DNA of 55,112 nt. Source: Ruminiclostridium cellobioparum DSM 1351 = ATCC 15832. Its GTDB lineage: Bacteria > Bacillota > Clostridia > Acetivibrionales > DSM-1351. Position 1 is the first letter of the stretch, and the number at the start of each line of letters is the position of its first letter. The notes under the pieces are model-generated. The model ran no database searches. It worked only from the letters and a program-made list of their open reading frames with translations, and was not told where the DNA came from. The stretch lies in NCBI RefSeq assembly GCF_000621505.1, contig NZ_KK211293.1, forward strand, positions 141,505 to 196,616, written 5' to 3'. Of this stretch, positions 26,745 to 35,183 are shown piece after piece. Both the position numbers and the translations under genes were made by a program.

Positions 26745-26785
26745 TATAATATATGGTGGTTAGCATACACTAACCACCATATATT
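26745..26785 (+). promoter_or_regulatory. Palindrome overlapping a -10 box upstream of the ABC pair
   Basis: Perfect 16-bp arms at 26748-26763 and 26770-26785 flank the 6-nt centre CATACA. TATAAT (26745-26750) overlaps the left edge. No good -35 is found at 17 bp, as expected for an activator-dependent promoter. The inner core GTTAG-N6-CTAACCAC recurs upstream of the regulator gene. A terminator is less likely because no T run longer than four follows. Confidence 0.5.
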
Positions 26786-26801
26786 TTGAAAGGAGTACTT
26801 T

Positions 26802-28619
26802 ATGGAACAACATAAAAAGCAAAAAACAGGCCTGTCACGTCTTTTTCAAATAGCGGGCGAAAAAAAAGGCCTGCTGATAGTTTCAGGAATATTGTCATCA
26901 ATCAGTGCAGCCTGCATGCTGGTTCCGTTTTTATCAGTTTACAGGATACTTGAAGAGCTTTTGAAGAATGCGGGAAATCTCTCTGCAGTCAACAGGGACT
27001 ATATGACACATTGGGGATGGATAGCATTTCTGGGCCTCATCGGAGGCCTGCTGATCCTATATGCTTCCATTATATTCTCCCATGTTGCAGCCTTCAGGAT
27101 TTTATACGGTATAAAAATGGGTCTGGCAAGACATATAGGCAAGCTTCCCCTTGGATTTTTAAACAATACGGCAACGGGTACAGTCAAAAAGAATCTTGAG
27201 CAGGATGTGGACAGGGTGGAGCTGTTTGTGGCACATACCATTCCTGATCTGGTTAACGCAGCTGCAACGGTTGTCATAATGTTTATAATATTCTTCAGAT
27301 TGAACGGCTGGATGGCTCTTACAGTTATTATTGCATTTTTTCTCGGAACAGGCCTGCAGATGACCATGATGTTCGGAAAGAAAGCACAGGGGACTATGAA
27401 GGCATATTTTGATTCTCTCGAAAGGATACATGCTTCTGCCATACAGTATGTCAGGGGTATTCCCGTTGTAAAGATTTTCGGACAGACTGTTCATTCCTTC
27501 AAGCGTTTCAATGATGATTTGTATGAATATAGAAACTGGGCAGTGAATTATTGCGATAAATTCGAAAACGGCATGGCTGTTTTCACGGTGGTTTTAAATT
27601 CCTTTCTGACCTTCATACTGCCGGTGGGACTTTTAACGCTCAGTAAAGATCCGAGCAACATGGCCTTTGCGCTGGTCTACCTTTTCTTTATCATCATGGT
27701 GCCCGGTGCGTCAGCACCGCTTTACAAGTTTACAATGCTGGCCTCCGGAACAAGAGAAATATTCGAGGGAGTGAGCCGCCTGGATGCCATTTACAGCCAG
27801 GAACCAATAAAGGAGGCGTCTTCTCCCAAAAGACCCAGGGGGCATGACATCGTGTTTGAAAATGTGAGCTTTGCCTATGAGAACAAGGCGGAGACAACAC
27901 GGGTGGAAGCTTTGTCAAATATCAGCTTTACGGCAAAAGCGGGACAGATCACGGCTCTTGTAGGGCCTTCCGGAGGCGGTAAATCCACTGTAGCAAATCT
28001 TATTCCCAGGTTCTGGGATGTAACCGAGGGCGAAATCAAAATCGGCGGTGTAAATATCAAGGATATTCCCACCGAAGAGTTAATGAACACCGTATCCTTT
28101 GTTTTTCAGGATACCTTCCTGTTTTATGATACATTGTTTGAAAATATCAGGGTAGGAAATCCAGCTGCCACCGACGAGCAGGTATACGCAGCTGCCAGAG
28201 CCGCCCAGTGCCATGAGTTCATTCAGAGTCTTCCCGACGGTTATAACACCCTGATAGGAGAAGGCGGAGTATTTCTTTCAGGCGGTGAGGAACAACGTGT
28301 TTCAGTAGCAAGAGCAATATTAAAAAATGCACCCATTCTCGTATTGGATGAAGCCACGGCTTTTGCCGATCCGGAAAATGAATATAGGATGCAGATAGCT
28401 CTTAAAGAGCTTATCAAGGATAAAACAGTAATTATGATAGCTCACAGGCTCTCTTCCATTAAAAATGCAAACCAGATAATAGTCCTGGAGAACGGCAGGA
28501 TCAACCAGACGGGTGTTCATTCCGAACTGGTGGAAAAGGACGGTCTTTACAGGCGCATGTGGAATGCCTATAACAGCGCCTATGAGTGGTCATTAAACAT
28601 CGGAGGTGTCAAGGCATGA
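26802..28619 (+). CDS. ABC transporter, fused permease-ATPase (YbtP/IrtA-like)
   Basis: A 605-residue half-transporter with a six-helix membrane domain (residues ~20-320) and ATPase (~350-605). Walker A is GPSGGGKST, the Q-loop VFQDTFLF, the signature LSGGEEQRV, Walker B ILVLDEATAFADPENE, and the switch His IAHRLSSI; all catalytic residues are present. The LDEATAFADPENE variant is common among transporters fused for siderophore or iron import of the Ybt/Irt kind, which use an exporter fold for uptake. Context with an AraC regulator supports this. It overlaps the partner gene by 4 nt (ATGA). Export of a small molecule cannot be ruled out. Confidence 0.83.
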   Translation: MEQHKKQKTGLSRLFQIAGEKKGLLIVSGILSSISAACMLVPFLSVYRILEELLKNAGNLSAVNRDYMTHWGWIAFLGLIGGLLILYASIIFSHVAAFRILYGIKMGLARHIGKLPLGFLNNTATGTVKKNLEQDVDRVELFVAHTIPDLVNAAATVVIMFIIFFRLNGWMALTVIIAFFLGTGLQMTMMFGKKAQGTMKAYFDSLERIHASAIQYVRGIPVVKIFGQTVHSFKRFNDDLYEYRNWAVNYCDKFENGMAVFTVVLNSFLTFILPVGLLTLSKDPSNMAFALVYLFFIIMVPGASAPLYKFTMLASGTREIFEGVSRLDAIYSQEPIKEASSPKRPRGHDIVFENVSFAYENKAETTRVEALSNISFTAKAGQITALVGPSGGGKSTVANLIPRFWDVTEGEIKIGGVNIKDIPTEELMNTVSFVFQDTFLFYDTLFENIRVGNPAATDEQVYAAARAAQCHEFIQSLPDGYNTLIGEGGVFLSGGEEQRVSVARAILKNAPILVLDEATAFADPENEYRMQIALKELIKDKTVIMIAHRLSSIKNANQIIVLENGRINQTGVHSELVEKDGLYRRMWNAYNSAYEWSLNIGGVKA

Positions 28620-30346
28620 AAATATTCCGTAATATTACCGTAGGACAGCCCGGAAAATTAATAAAGCCCATAGGTTTCACACTCCTGTCCAATATTGTGA
28701 ACGTAATCCCTTTTATGCTTTCAATAGAAACAGTAAGAATAATTTTCGATTCATTTGCTTATCCTGGGAAAGGCCTTGATAGAGGCAGGCTCTGGATAAT
28801 TATCGGCACACTTTTCGCATATATGATAATTATGTTCTTTGCCGAAAAACCTGCCTACCGCCACAGTTACCGGGATGCCTACGACATTTCGGCCTCAGGC
28901 AGGGCAAATCTTGCCGAACATCTCAGAAAGCTGCCGCTGGGATACATAACCTCACGTGACCCCGGCGATCTCGCAAATATGATGATGGGGGACTTTACAC
29001 TGGTTGAGACCGGAGTATCCCATATAGTACCGCAGCTTTTCGGTGCACTTGTCATGCCGGTACTGGCATTCGTTTCACTGCTTTTTATCAATTGGCAGAT
29101 GTCTTTGGCAATGTTTATTGCCCTGCCTGCGGCAATAGTGATTCTCTGGCTCAATACCAGGGTCAACAAGCGTATGGCCGACAGGCAGATGAAGTCAAAG
29201 CTGGATGCAGGAAACCGTTTGCAGGAATATCTTCTGGGAATCCGCGTGATGAAGGCCTATAACATGACAGGTGAAAAGTTTGAACGTCTCGAAGCTTCCT
29301 TCCGCAAACAGATGAAAGAGAGTATCCGTTTTGAAGCGCTGTCCGGTCCCGTTCTGCTTTTGACAATTACCTTGATCCGCGCAGGGCTCACTCTGATGAT
29401 ACTGACCGGTTCCTATCTTCTGATAGGCGGTGAACTTGATCTGCTGACCTTTGTAATGTTTCTCGTAATCGGTTCACGTGTATACGATCCTCTCAGCTCG
29501 GCTCTTATGAAATTTGCAGAACTCCGCTATGACGAGAGGGCCGGTGAAAGGATTCTCAACCTGATGAACGAGCCAGAAATGGGAGGGACAAACTTTCCCC
29601 GGGGAGGCACCGATATTGTTTTCCAGAATGTCTCTTTCGGATATGGAGAAAAGGATGTCCTCCACAATGTGTCACTTGCCATGAAGCAGGGGACAATGAC
29701 AGCTCTGGTCGGTCCGTCGGGCAGCGGTAAAAGTACTGTGCTCAAGCTTTGCGCAAGATTTTATGACCCCGGCAGCGGAAAAGTCACCTTTGGAGGTGTT
29801 GACGAAGCTTCCATGGACCCTGAAAGGCTGATGCAGAAAATATCCATGGTATTCCAGGATGTCTATCTGTTTCAGGATACCATAGGCAATAATATCCGGT
29901 TCGGCAAGGAGAATGCCTCCCAGGAGGAGGTCATTGCCGCCGCCAGGAAAGCCTGCTGCTACGATTTTATAATGAAGCTGCCGAAGGGCTTTGACACAAT
30001 GGTAGGGGAAGGGGGCTGCACTCTGTCCGGAGGAGAAAAGCAGCGTATTTCCATAGCCCGTGCCATGCTGAAAAATGCTCCGGTCATCCTTCTGGACGAG
30101 GCAACCGCTTCACTGGATCCCGAAAACGAAGTGGAGGTCCAGAAGGCAATAGGAGAACTGATTGCAGGCAGGACAGTCATTGTTATTGCCCACAGATTAA
30201 AAACCATTAAAAACGCAGACCATATTATTGTAATGGACGCTGGAAGAGTGTCGGAGAAAGGCACCTTTGAAACATTGATTGAGAAAAGCGGTCTGTTTAA
30301 GAAATTATGGACAATTCAGTCCCAGTCGGTGGGATGGGAAATTTAA
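28616..30346 (+). CDS. ABC transporter, fused permease-ATPase (YbtQ/IrtB-like)
   Basis: A 576-residue partner of the preceding half-transporter. Membrane domain residues ~15-300, with RQMKSKLDAGNRLQEYLLG-type coupling helix. ATPase motifs: [42 protein letters not shown] and VIAHRLKTI, all intact. ATG 28616 overlaps the upstream stop and has GGAGGTG; an in-frame GTG 30 nt earlier lies inside the other gene and is not needed. Together they form a heterodimer. The stop at 30344-30346 is followed at once by remains of another araC gene in a different frame, marking a deletion junction. Confidence 0.85.
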   Translation: MKIFRNITVGQPGKLIKPIGFTLLSNIVNVIPFMLSIETVRIIFDSFAYPGKGLDRGRLWIIIGTLFAYMIIMFFAEKPAYRHSYRDAYDISASGRANLAEHLRKLPLGYITSRDPGDLANMMMGDFTLVETGVSHIVPQLFGALVMPVLAFVSLLFINWQMSLAMFIALPAAIVILWLNTRVNKRMADRQMKSKLDAGNRLQEYLLGIRVMKAYNMTGEKFERLEASFRKQMKESIRFEALSGPVLLLTITLIRAGLTLMILTGSYLLIGGELDLLTFVMFLVIGSRVYDPLSSALMKFAELRYDERAGERILNLMNEPEMGGTNFPRGGTDIVFQNVSFGYGEKDVLHNVSLAMKQGTMTALVGPSGSGKSTVLKLCARFYDPGSGKVTFGGVDEASMDPERLMQKISMVFQDVYLFQDTIGNNIRFGKENASQEEVIAAARKACCYDFIMKLPKGFDTMVGEGGCTLSGGEKQRISIARAMLKNAPVILLDEATASLDPENEVEVQKAIGELIAGRTVIVIAHRLKTIKNADHIIVMDAGRVSEKGTFETLIEKSGLFKKLWTIQSQSVGWEI

Positions 30347-30348
30347 AG

Positions 30349-30465
30349 GACAGTGTTACTTCAATAGCCATGCAAATGGGCTACGAAAATGCCAGCAAAT
30401 TTTCTGCCGCTTTCAAATCGGTTATTGGAACAACTCCGGCAGATTACCGGAAATCAATTGTCTGA
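30349..30465 (+). pseudogene. Remnant of an AraC-type regulator (C-terminal end only)
   Basis: The frame reads DSVTSIAMQMGYENASKF, then SAAFKSVIGTTPADYR and a stop at 30463-30465. This matches the last helix-turn-helix of the intact regulator ending at 26684 (ISSIAGKVGYVNSSKFAAAF, GMSPLEYR) almost residue for residue, but is a distinct sequence. Nothing of the rest of the protein remains and there is no start codon. It begins right at the stop of the ABC gene. Confidence 0.8.
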
Positions 30466-30522
30466 ATGGAGGGCTTATCTCCTTTATGGAGTAGTGAAGA
30501 ACAGTGAAAGGTACTATCATAA

Positions 30523-31238
30523 GAATGGCAGGCAAAATTTATTGACAGCAAGGGAAAAGACATTGAAGTTAAGAATTTTAGCATTGAAATGAAGGACGTC
30601 AGATTTTCCTATGATAAACGTACCATACTTGATAACGTCACCTTTAACGTACCCCAAAATACGACAACCGCAATAGTTGGGCCGTCCGGAAGCGGTAAAA
30701 CCACCATCTGCAGCCTCATTGCAAGATTCTATGATGCGGACTCGGGGAGCGTATCCATCGGAGACACCGAATTGTTAATAATATCAAATTCGGAAAACCT
30801 GACGCTGCCATGGAGGAAGTTATCGAAGCTGCCAGGAAGGCACGTTGTCATGACTTCATTACTAATTTGCCGGATGGTTATAATACCATGGTGGGCGAAG
30901 GAGGCTCGACCCTGTCGGGAGGTGAAAAGCAGCGTATCTCCATCGCCCGCGCAATCCTGAAAAATGCACCTGTTGTCATACTGGACGAAGCAACTGCAAG
31001 TGTAGATCCCGAAAATGAGCATTATATCCAGGAGGCCATCAGTGCTTTAACCCATGGGAAAACCATCATAGTCATAGCTCATAGGTTGGCGACCATAGAG
31101 AATGCCGATCAGATTCTGGCACTGGACGGAGGCAGAATAGTTCAACAGGGAACACATGAGCAGCTTTTGACAGAAGATGGCATATATAGCCGGTTCCATG
31201 CCATAAGAAAGCAGGCCGAAGGCTGGAGTATTGCATAA
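30523..31238 (+). pseudogene. Broken third ABC transporter ATPase
   Basis: The membrane domain is gone. The first frame runs from FIDSKGKDIEVKNFSIE (30538) through Walker A GPSGSGKTT to GDTE (30771). About 40 codons around the Q-loop are then missing, and the sequence resumes in another frame at [11 protein letters not shown] (30774) and continues through [25 protein letters not shown] and VIAHRLATI to the stop at 31238. Because both Walker motifs survive but not in one frame, the protein cannot be made whole. It is the decayed partner of the adjacent araC remnant. Confidence 0.85.
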
Positions 31239-31274
31239 AATCCGGGTTTCATCACTTTTTTGCCCGATGTAAAA

Positions 31275-31416
31275 TGTAAGTACTATTACAAAAAACTTAC
31301 AATAGTATTATATTTAATTAACCTCCATTATTTAACAGTGAAAATAGAATATAATAAAATCAACAGGATTTAAATTTAAGTCTGAATTATATTTTTTTAT
31401 TTTATTTGGAGGTTAA
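31275..31416 (+). promoter_or_regulatory. Leader of the PA14 protein gene with anti-Shine-Dalgarno pairing
   Basis: TTAACCTCCA at 31318-31327 is perfectly complementary to 31407-31416, which holds the GGAGG ribosome site; the start codon is at 31422. It resembles the outer stem of the leaders at 37 and 24632, with a further matched base change, but the inner hairpins are absent. Upstream, two pairs of 7-bp inverted arms interleave (31275-31281 with 31295-31301, and 31281-31287 with 31301-31307), allowing two mutually exclusive hairpins. Confidence 0.35.
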
Positions 31417-31421
31417 AAATT

Positions 31422-34400
31422 ATGAAGAAATTTTTGTGTATCTTATTGGCATGCGTGCTGTTATTGTCATCAACAGCGGTTTTTGCCACTAATGGTAACG
31501 GAAATGGCAATGACAAAAAGTTTAATAATTATAACGACGAGTATGAAAATGCCATAAACGCATTACAGGCAATACTTAATAACTACAGCAGAGATGACAG
31601 GAACTATGATTACTATGATCAGCAATATATCCAGGAAATTATTAATCAGATATTAAAGTTAAAACAAAAGTACAAGGATGGGTCCACATCAATTTTTATC
31701 AACGGCCGGGAGTACTCTGTCAACGATGGGGATACCATTAAATACAAAAATTTTGTATTACCCGTAAAACCTGTTCAGGAAGGCCTTGGGGCAAATGTCA
31801 ACTGGAACAGCAAAACACACATTGTTACAATAACAGACGGTAACATTACTCTGATTATGAATCTTGACAACAATAAAATAAAGGTTAACGGTTTTGAAAT
31901 CAAAAACAGTGTTCTGACAAGCAACAAGAAAAATCAAACAATAGTATTGATAAAATTTATAGCCGAAGTACTGGGAAAGAATGCCGAAATTAACGAAGGT
32001 GCCGGTGCCATTATCATTGATGATGACGGAAGCACCAGCATCAATGACAATACTAAAGGCAATGGCTTGGGCCAGTTTAATTACAGCGGAAAATGGAATT
32101 ACGGAACCCAGGCAAATGCATATCTGGAGGATAATCACTGGTCCTCGAGCCGCAATGCTTATTATAAGGTAAAATTTGAAGGCACACAGATAAAGCTTTA
32201 TGGAGCAACCTCGAATAATCACGGTATTGCCGCTGTTTCAATCGACAACGGACGGGAAACCAATGTTGATTTTTACTCTTCCAAGAGAGCGGACAATGTT
32301 TTAGTATACACAAGTCCTGTTTTGAAACCGGGCCAGCATACACTGAAGGTGCGCGTTACAGGAACTAAAAACAGCAAATCCAAAGGAACTAATATTACAG
32401 CCGACAGGGCAACTATTTTTTCAACCGATGCCGCTCAAAGCAATATAGCATTAAACAAAAGTGCCTTTTCCGACAGCCAGCAATCTGAAAATCCGGCCTA
32501 CAAGGGTAATGACGGAAATACTTCAACCCGTTGGAGTGCATCCGACAGCTCCATAAACCACTGGTGGACTGTAGATCTGGGAGCCCTCTACAACATCAAC
32601 GGTTCACAGGTAACATGGGAAAAGCCAAATAAGGCATATAAGTACAAAATAGAAGTTTCTCCCGATAACTACAACTGGACTCTTAAAGTTAATAAGACCA
32701 ACAGTTACAGCAAGCAGCAGGTTCAAACAGACAGCTTCAGTGCAAATTCGGCCAGGTATGTAAGAATTACCGTTACAGGCCTGGAATCAGGCTGTTGGGC
32801 AAGTTTCTCCGAATTCAAGGTATTTGGCAGTGGAGGCACAAATACCAATGTTGACACAAAAGCTCCTACAGCTCCCACCAGCCTTAAAATAACCGCTCCG
32901 GTCCCCAACGAAGTTGCTTTGAACTGGAATGCCTCTTATGATAATGTGGGAATAGCAGGCTATAAAATATACAGAAACGGCTATGAGGTTGACGATATAT
33001 CAAACGGCACATCCTACAGGGATAAAGGATTATCTGCCGGCACCACTTATGTTTACTCGGTAGTAGCATACGATGCGGCTGGTAATTATTCAAATCACAG
33101 TGAGTTTGCCTATGTGACAACTCCGCGTTCAAACAGCGACGATGACTGGTACGGAAATGGTAACGGACTTAAGGCCGAATACTATAACAATAAGGATTTA
33201 ACCGACTTAAGATTTACGCGTACCGACGGCACGGTAGATAATTACTGGAAAAATAGCTCACCTGACTCAAGAATAGATAAAGAGACATTTTCCATCAGGT
33301 GGTCTGGACAAATTCAACCACTGTATTCAGAAACATATACATTTTACACAACATCAGACGACGGCGTCAGATTATGGGTTAATGGCGTAAAACTTATCGA
33401 CAATTGGTGTGACCATAGCGAAACGGAGAATAATGGAAACATTAATCTGACTGCGGGACAGAAGTATGACATAAAACTGGAGTACTATAATAATTGTGAT
33501 ATAGGAAAAATTAATCTTAAATGGTCAAGCTCCAGTCAATCAAAACAAATCGTTCCTAAAAGCCAGCTTTATTCTTCTGGAACAACTTCCGGCACAGACA
33601 CACAGGCGCCCACAGTTCCTGAACGGCTCAGGGCCTCGGCTGTCTCTGCAAATCAAATCACTTTGACCTGGAATGCCTCATCAGACAATACAGGTGTTGC
33701 AGGATACAGGATTTACAGAAACGGTGTCCTGGCAGGAACGGTAAATAACACAACGACTTTTACAGATACCGGCCTGGCTGCAAATACAACATACACCTAC
33801 CAGGTTGCAGCCTTTGATGCTGAGGGTAACAGCTCAAACAAGAGCTCAAGTGCAGCGGCAACAACCCGCACTTCCACACCCCAGGTCCCGCTGGGTACAG
33901 GCAACGGACTCAAAGGTGAGTACTATGACAATATTGATTTCACCAACCTGATAAAGGAAAGAGTGGATGAAAATATCAACTTTAACTGGTGGAAAAATGC
34001 CCCCATACCCTCAATGGGCGCAGATGAGTTTTCTGTCCGCTGGACAGGACAAATACAGCCCTTGTATTCGGAAACATACACATTCACTACGGTTTCTGAC
34101 GACGGTGCAAGGCTATGGATAAACGGAACCAGGATAATCGACGACTGGAGGGAACACAGTTCTGCCGAAAGCAGCGGTACTATTACACTTACAGCCGGAC
34201 AGAAATATGATATAAAATATGAATATTTTGATAAGACCAACGAAGCGGAGGCAAAACTCTTCTGGTCAAGCCCCAGCCAGACAAAGCAAATTGTTCCCAA
34301 GAGTCAATTGTATTGCACCGATGTTGATACACAGGCGCCTTCAACTCCGGACACCCTGCGTGCCTCAGCCGTTTCATCCAGCCAGGTGGTTTTAAACTGG

Positions 34401-34997
34401 AGACCTTCCACAGATAACACAGGTGTAGCCGGTTACAGGATATACCGGAACGGCAGCCTGATTCAAACTGTGACCTCCGGCACAACTTATACCGACGCAG
34501 GTCTTGCCGCAAATACATCATATACCTATACAGTATCGGCATATGATGCTGCCGGAAACAGTTCACCCCAGTCCCTGCCTGTGACAATTTCCACACAGCA
34601 GCCGTCAACAGACAATTTAGCTCTGGGCAGGAGTGCTGTTTCGGACAGTGAGGAAAACGGCAACTCCGCTCAAAACGGAAATGACGGAAACCTTGACACA
34701 CGGTGGTGTGCAGCAGACGGAAATGTTAATCACTGGTGGCAGGTAGACCTTGGAAGCAACCTGGACCTGACAGGTACTGAAATCACCTGGGAAAAGAACA
34801 AGGTATACAAGTACCGGATTGAAGTTTCGGCCGACGGCACAAACTGGACGGCAGCCGTAGACAATACAGGAAATAACACGGCTGTACAGACAAAAAAAGA
34901 CAGCTTTAACATAAGTAACATCAGATATGTCAAAGTAACGGTAACAGGCCTGGAGGACGGTTGTTGGGCCAGCTTCTCCGAATTTAAAGTCTTTTAA
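31422..34997 (+). CDS. Large secreted protein with PA14, FN3 and F5/8C (discoidin) domains
   Basis: A 1191-residue exported protein, probably a carbohydrate-binding surface or extracellular protein. Order: signal peptide (1-23); Asn/Tyr-rich acidic stretch to ~85; copper-amine-oxidase-N-like domain (~85-205, FINGREYSVNDGD, VTITDGN); beta-sandwich carbohydrate-binding-like domain (~222-338); F5/8C/CBM32 (~342-475); FN3 (~480-570); PA14 (~580-720, DDGVRLWVNG); FN3 (~730-815); PA14 (~825-965, DDGARLWING); FN3 (~970-1055); F5/8C (~1060-1191). The repeated modules are close copies, so internal duplication is likely. No catalytic domain is seen, nor dockerin or sortase motif. The start has TGGAGG about 10 nt upstream; a terminator follows. 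Confidence 0.85.
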   Translation: MKKFLCILLACVLLLSSTAVFATNGNGNGNDKKFNNYNDEYENAINALQAILNNYSRDDRNYDYYDQQYIQEIINQILKLKQKYKDGSTSIFINGREYSVNDGDTIKYKNFVLPVKPVQEGLGANVNWNSKTHIVTITDGNITLIMNLDNNKIKVNGFEIKNSVLTSNKKNQTIVLIKFIAEVLGKNAEINEGAGAIIIDDDGSTSINDNTKGNGLGQFNYSGKWNYGTQANAYLEDNHWSSSRNAYYKVKFEGTQIKLYGATSNNHGIAAVSIDNGRETNVDFYSSKRADNVLVYTSPVLKPGQHTLKVRVTGTKNSKSKGTNITADRATIFSTDAAQSNIALNKSAFSDSQQSENPAYKGNDGNTSTRWSASDSSINHWWTVDLGALYNINGSQVTWEKPNKAYKYKIEVSPDNYNWTLKVNKTNSYSKQQVQTDSFSANSARYVRITVTGLESGCWASFSEFKVFGSGGTNTNVDTKAPTAPTSLKITAPVPNEVALNWNASYDNVGIAGYKIYRNGYEVDDISNGTSYRDKGLSAGTTYVYSVVAYDAAGNYSNHSEFAYVTTPRSNSDDDWYGNGNGLKAEYYNNKDLTDLRFTRTDGTVDNYWKNSSPDSRIDKETFSIRWSGQIQPLYSETYTFYTTSDDGVRLWVNGVKLIDNWCDHSETENNGNINLTAGQKYDIKLEYYNNCDIGKINLKWSSSSQSKQIVPKSQLYSSGTTSGTDTQAPTVPERLRASAVSANQITLTWNASSDNTGVAGYRIYRNGVLAGTVNNTTTFTDTGLAANTTYTYQVAAFDAEGNSSNKSSSAAATTRTSTPQVPLGTGNGLKGEYYDNIDFTNLIKERVDENINFNWWKNAPIPSMGADEFSVRWTGQIQPLYSETYTFTTVSDDGARLWINGTRIIDDWREHSSAESSGTITLTAGQKYDIKYEYFDKTNEAEAKLFWSSPSQTKQIVPKSQLYCTDVDTQAPSTPDTLRASAVSSSQVVLNWRPSTDNTGVAGYRIYRNGSLIQTVTSGTTYTDAGLAANTSYTYTVSAYDAAGNSSPQSLPVTISTQQPSTDNLALGRSAVSDSEENGNSAQNGNDGNLDTRWCAADGNVNHWWQVDLGSNLDLTGTEITWEKNKVYKYRIEVSADGTNWTAAVDNTGNNTAVQTKKDSFNISNIRYVKVTVTGLEDGCWASFSEFKVF

Positions 34998-35039
34998 TTG
35001 ATACTGGATTAGATTCAAATTTATATAGTCCCAAACATC

Positions 35040-35080
35040 AGAAGTATAATTTTGTCAAAGACAGAATTATACTTCTTTTT
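35040..35080 (+). terminator. Rho-independent terminator
   Basis: AGAAGTATAATT and AATTATACTTCT form a 12-pair stem, extended by GTC/GAC inside after a mismatch, followed by T5. Confidence 0.85.
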
Positions 35081-35183
35081 ATTTCACACCGCCCTTTTTG
35101 TCCATTGGCAAAACATATAGGTTGTATAACTCCCTTTTAATATTACTTATTATTTGAAAGCGTTAATTAAAGGAGACTTTGAT

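Noticed and set aside
26748-26785. Palindrome before the ABC pair as a transcription terminator of araC
   Set aside because: No T run of useful length follows, the left arm overlaps a TATAAT box, and its core is repeated upstream of the regulator, so an operator fits better.
31275-31307. H-type pseudoknot
   Set aside because: The arms are directly adjacent with no loop nucleotides to cross the helices, so it is sterically unlikely.
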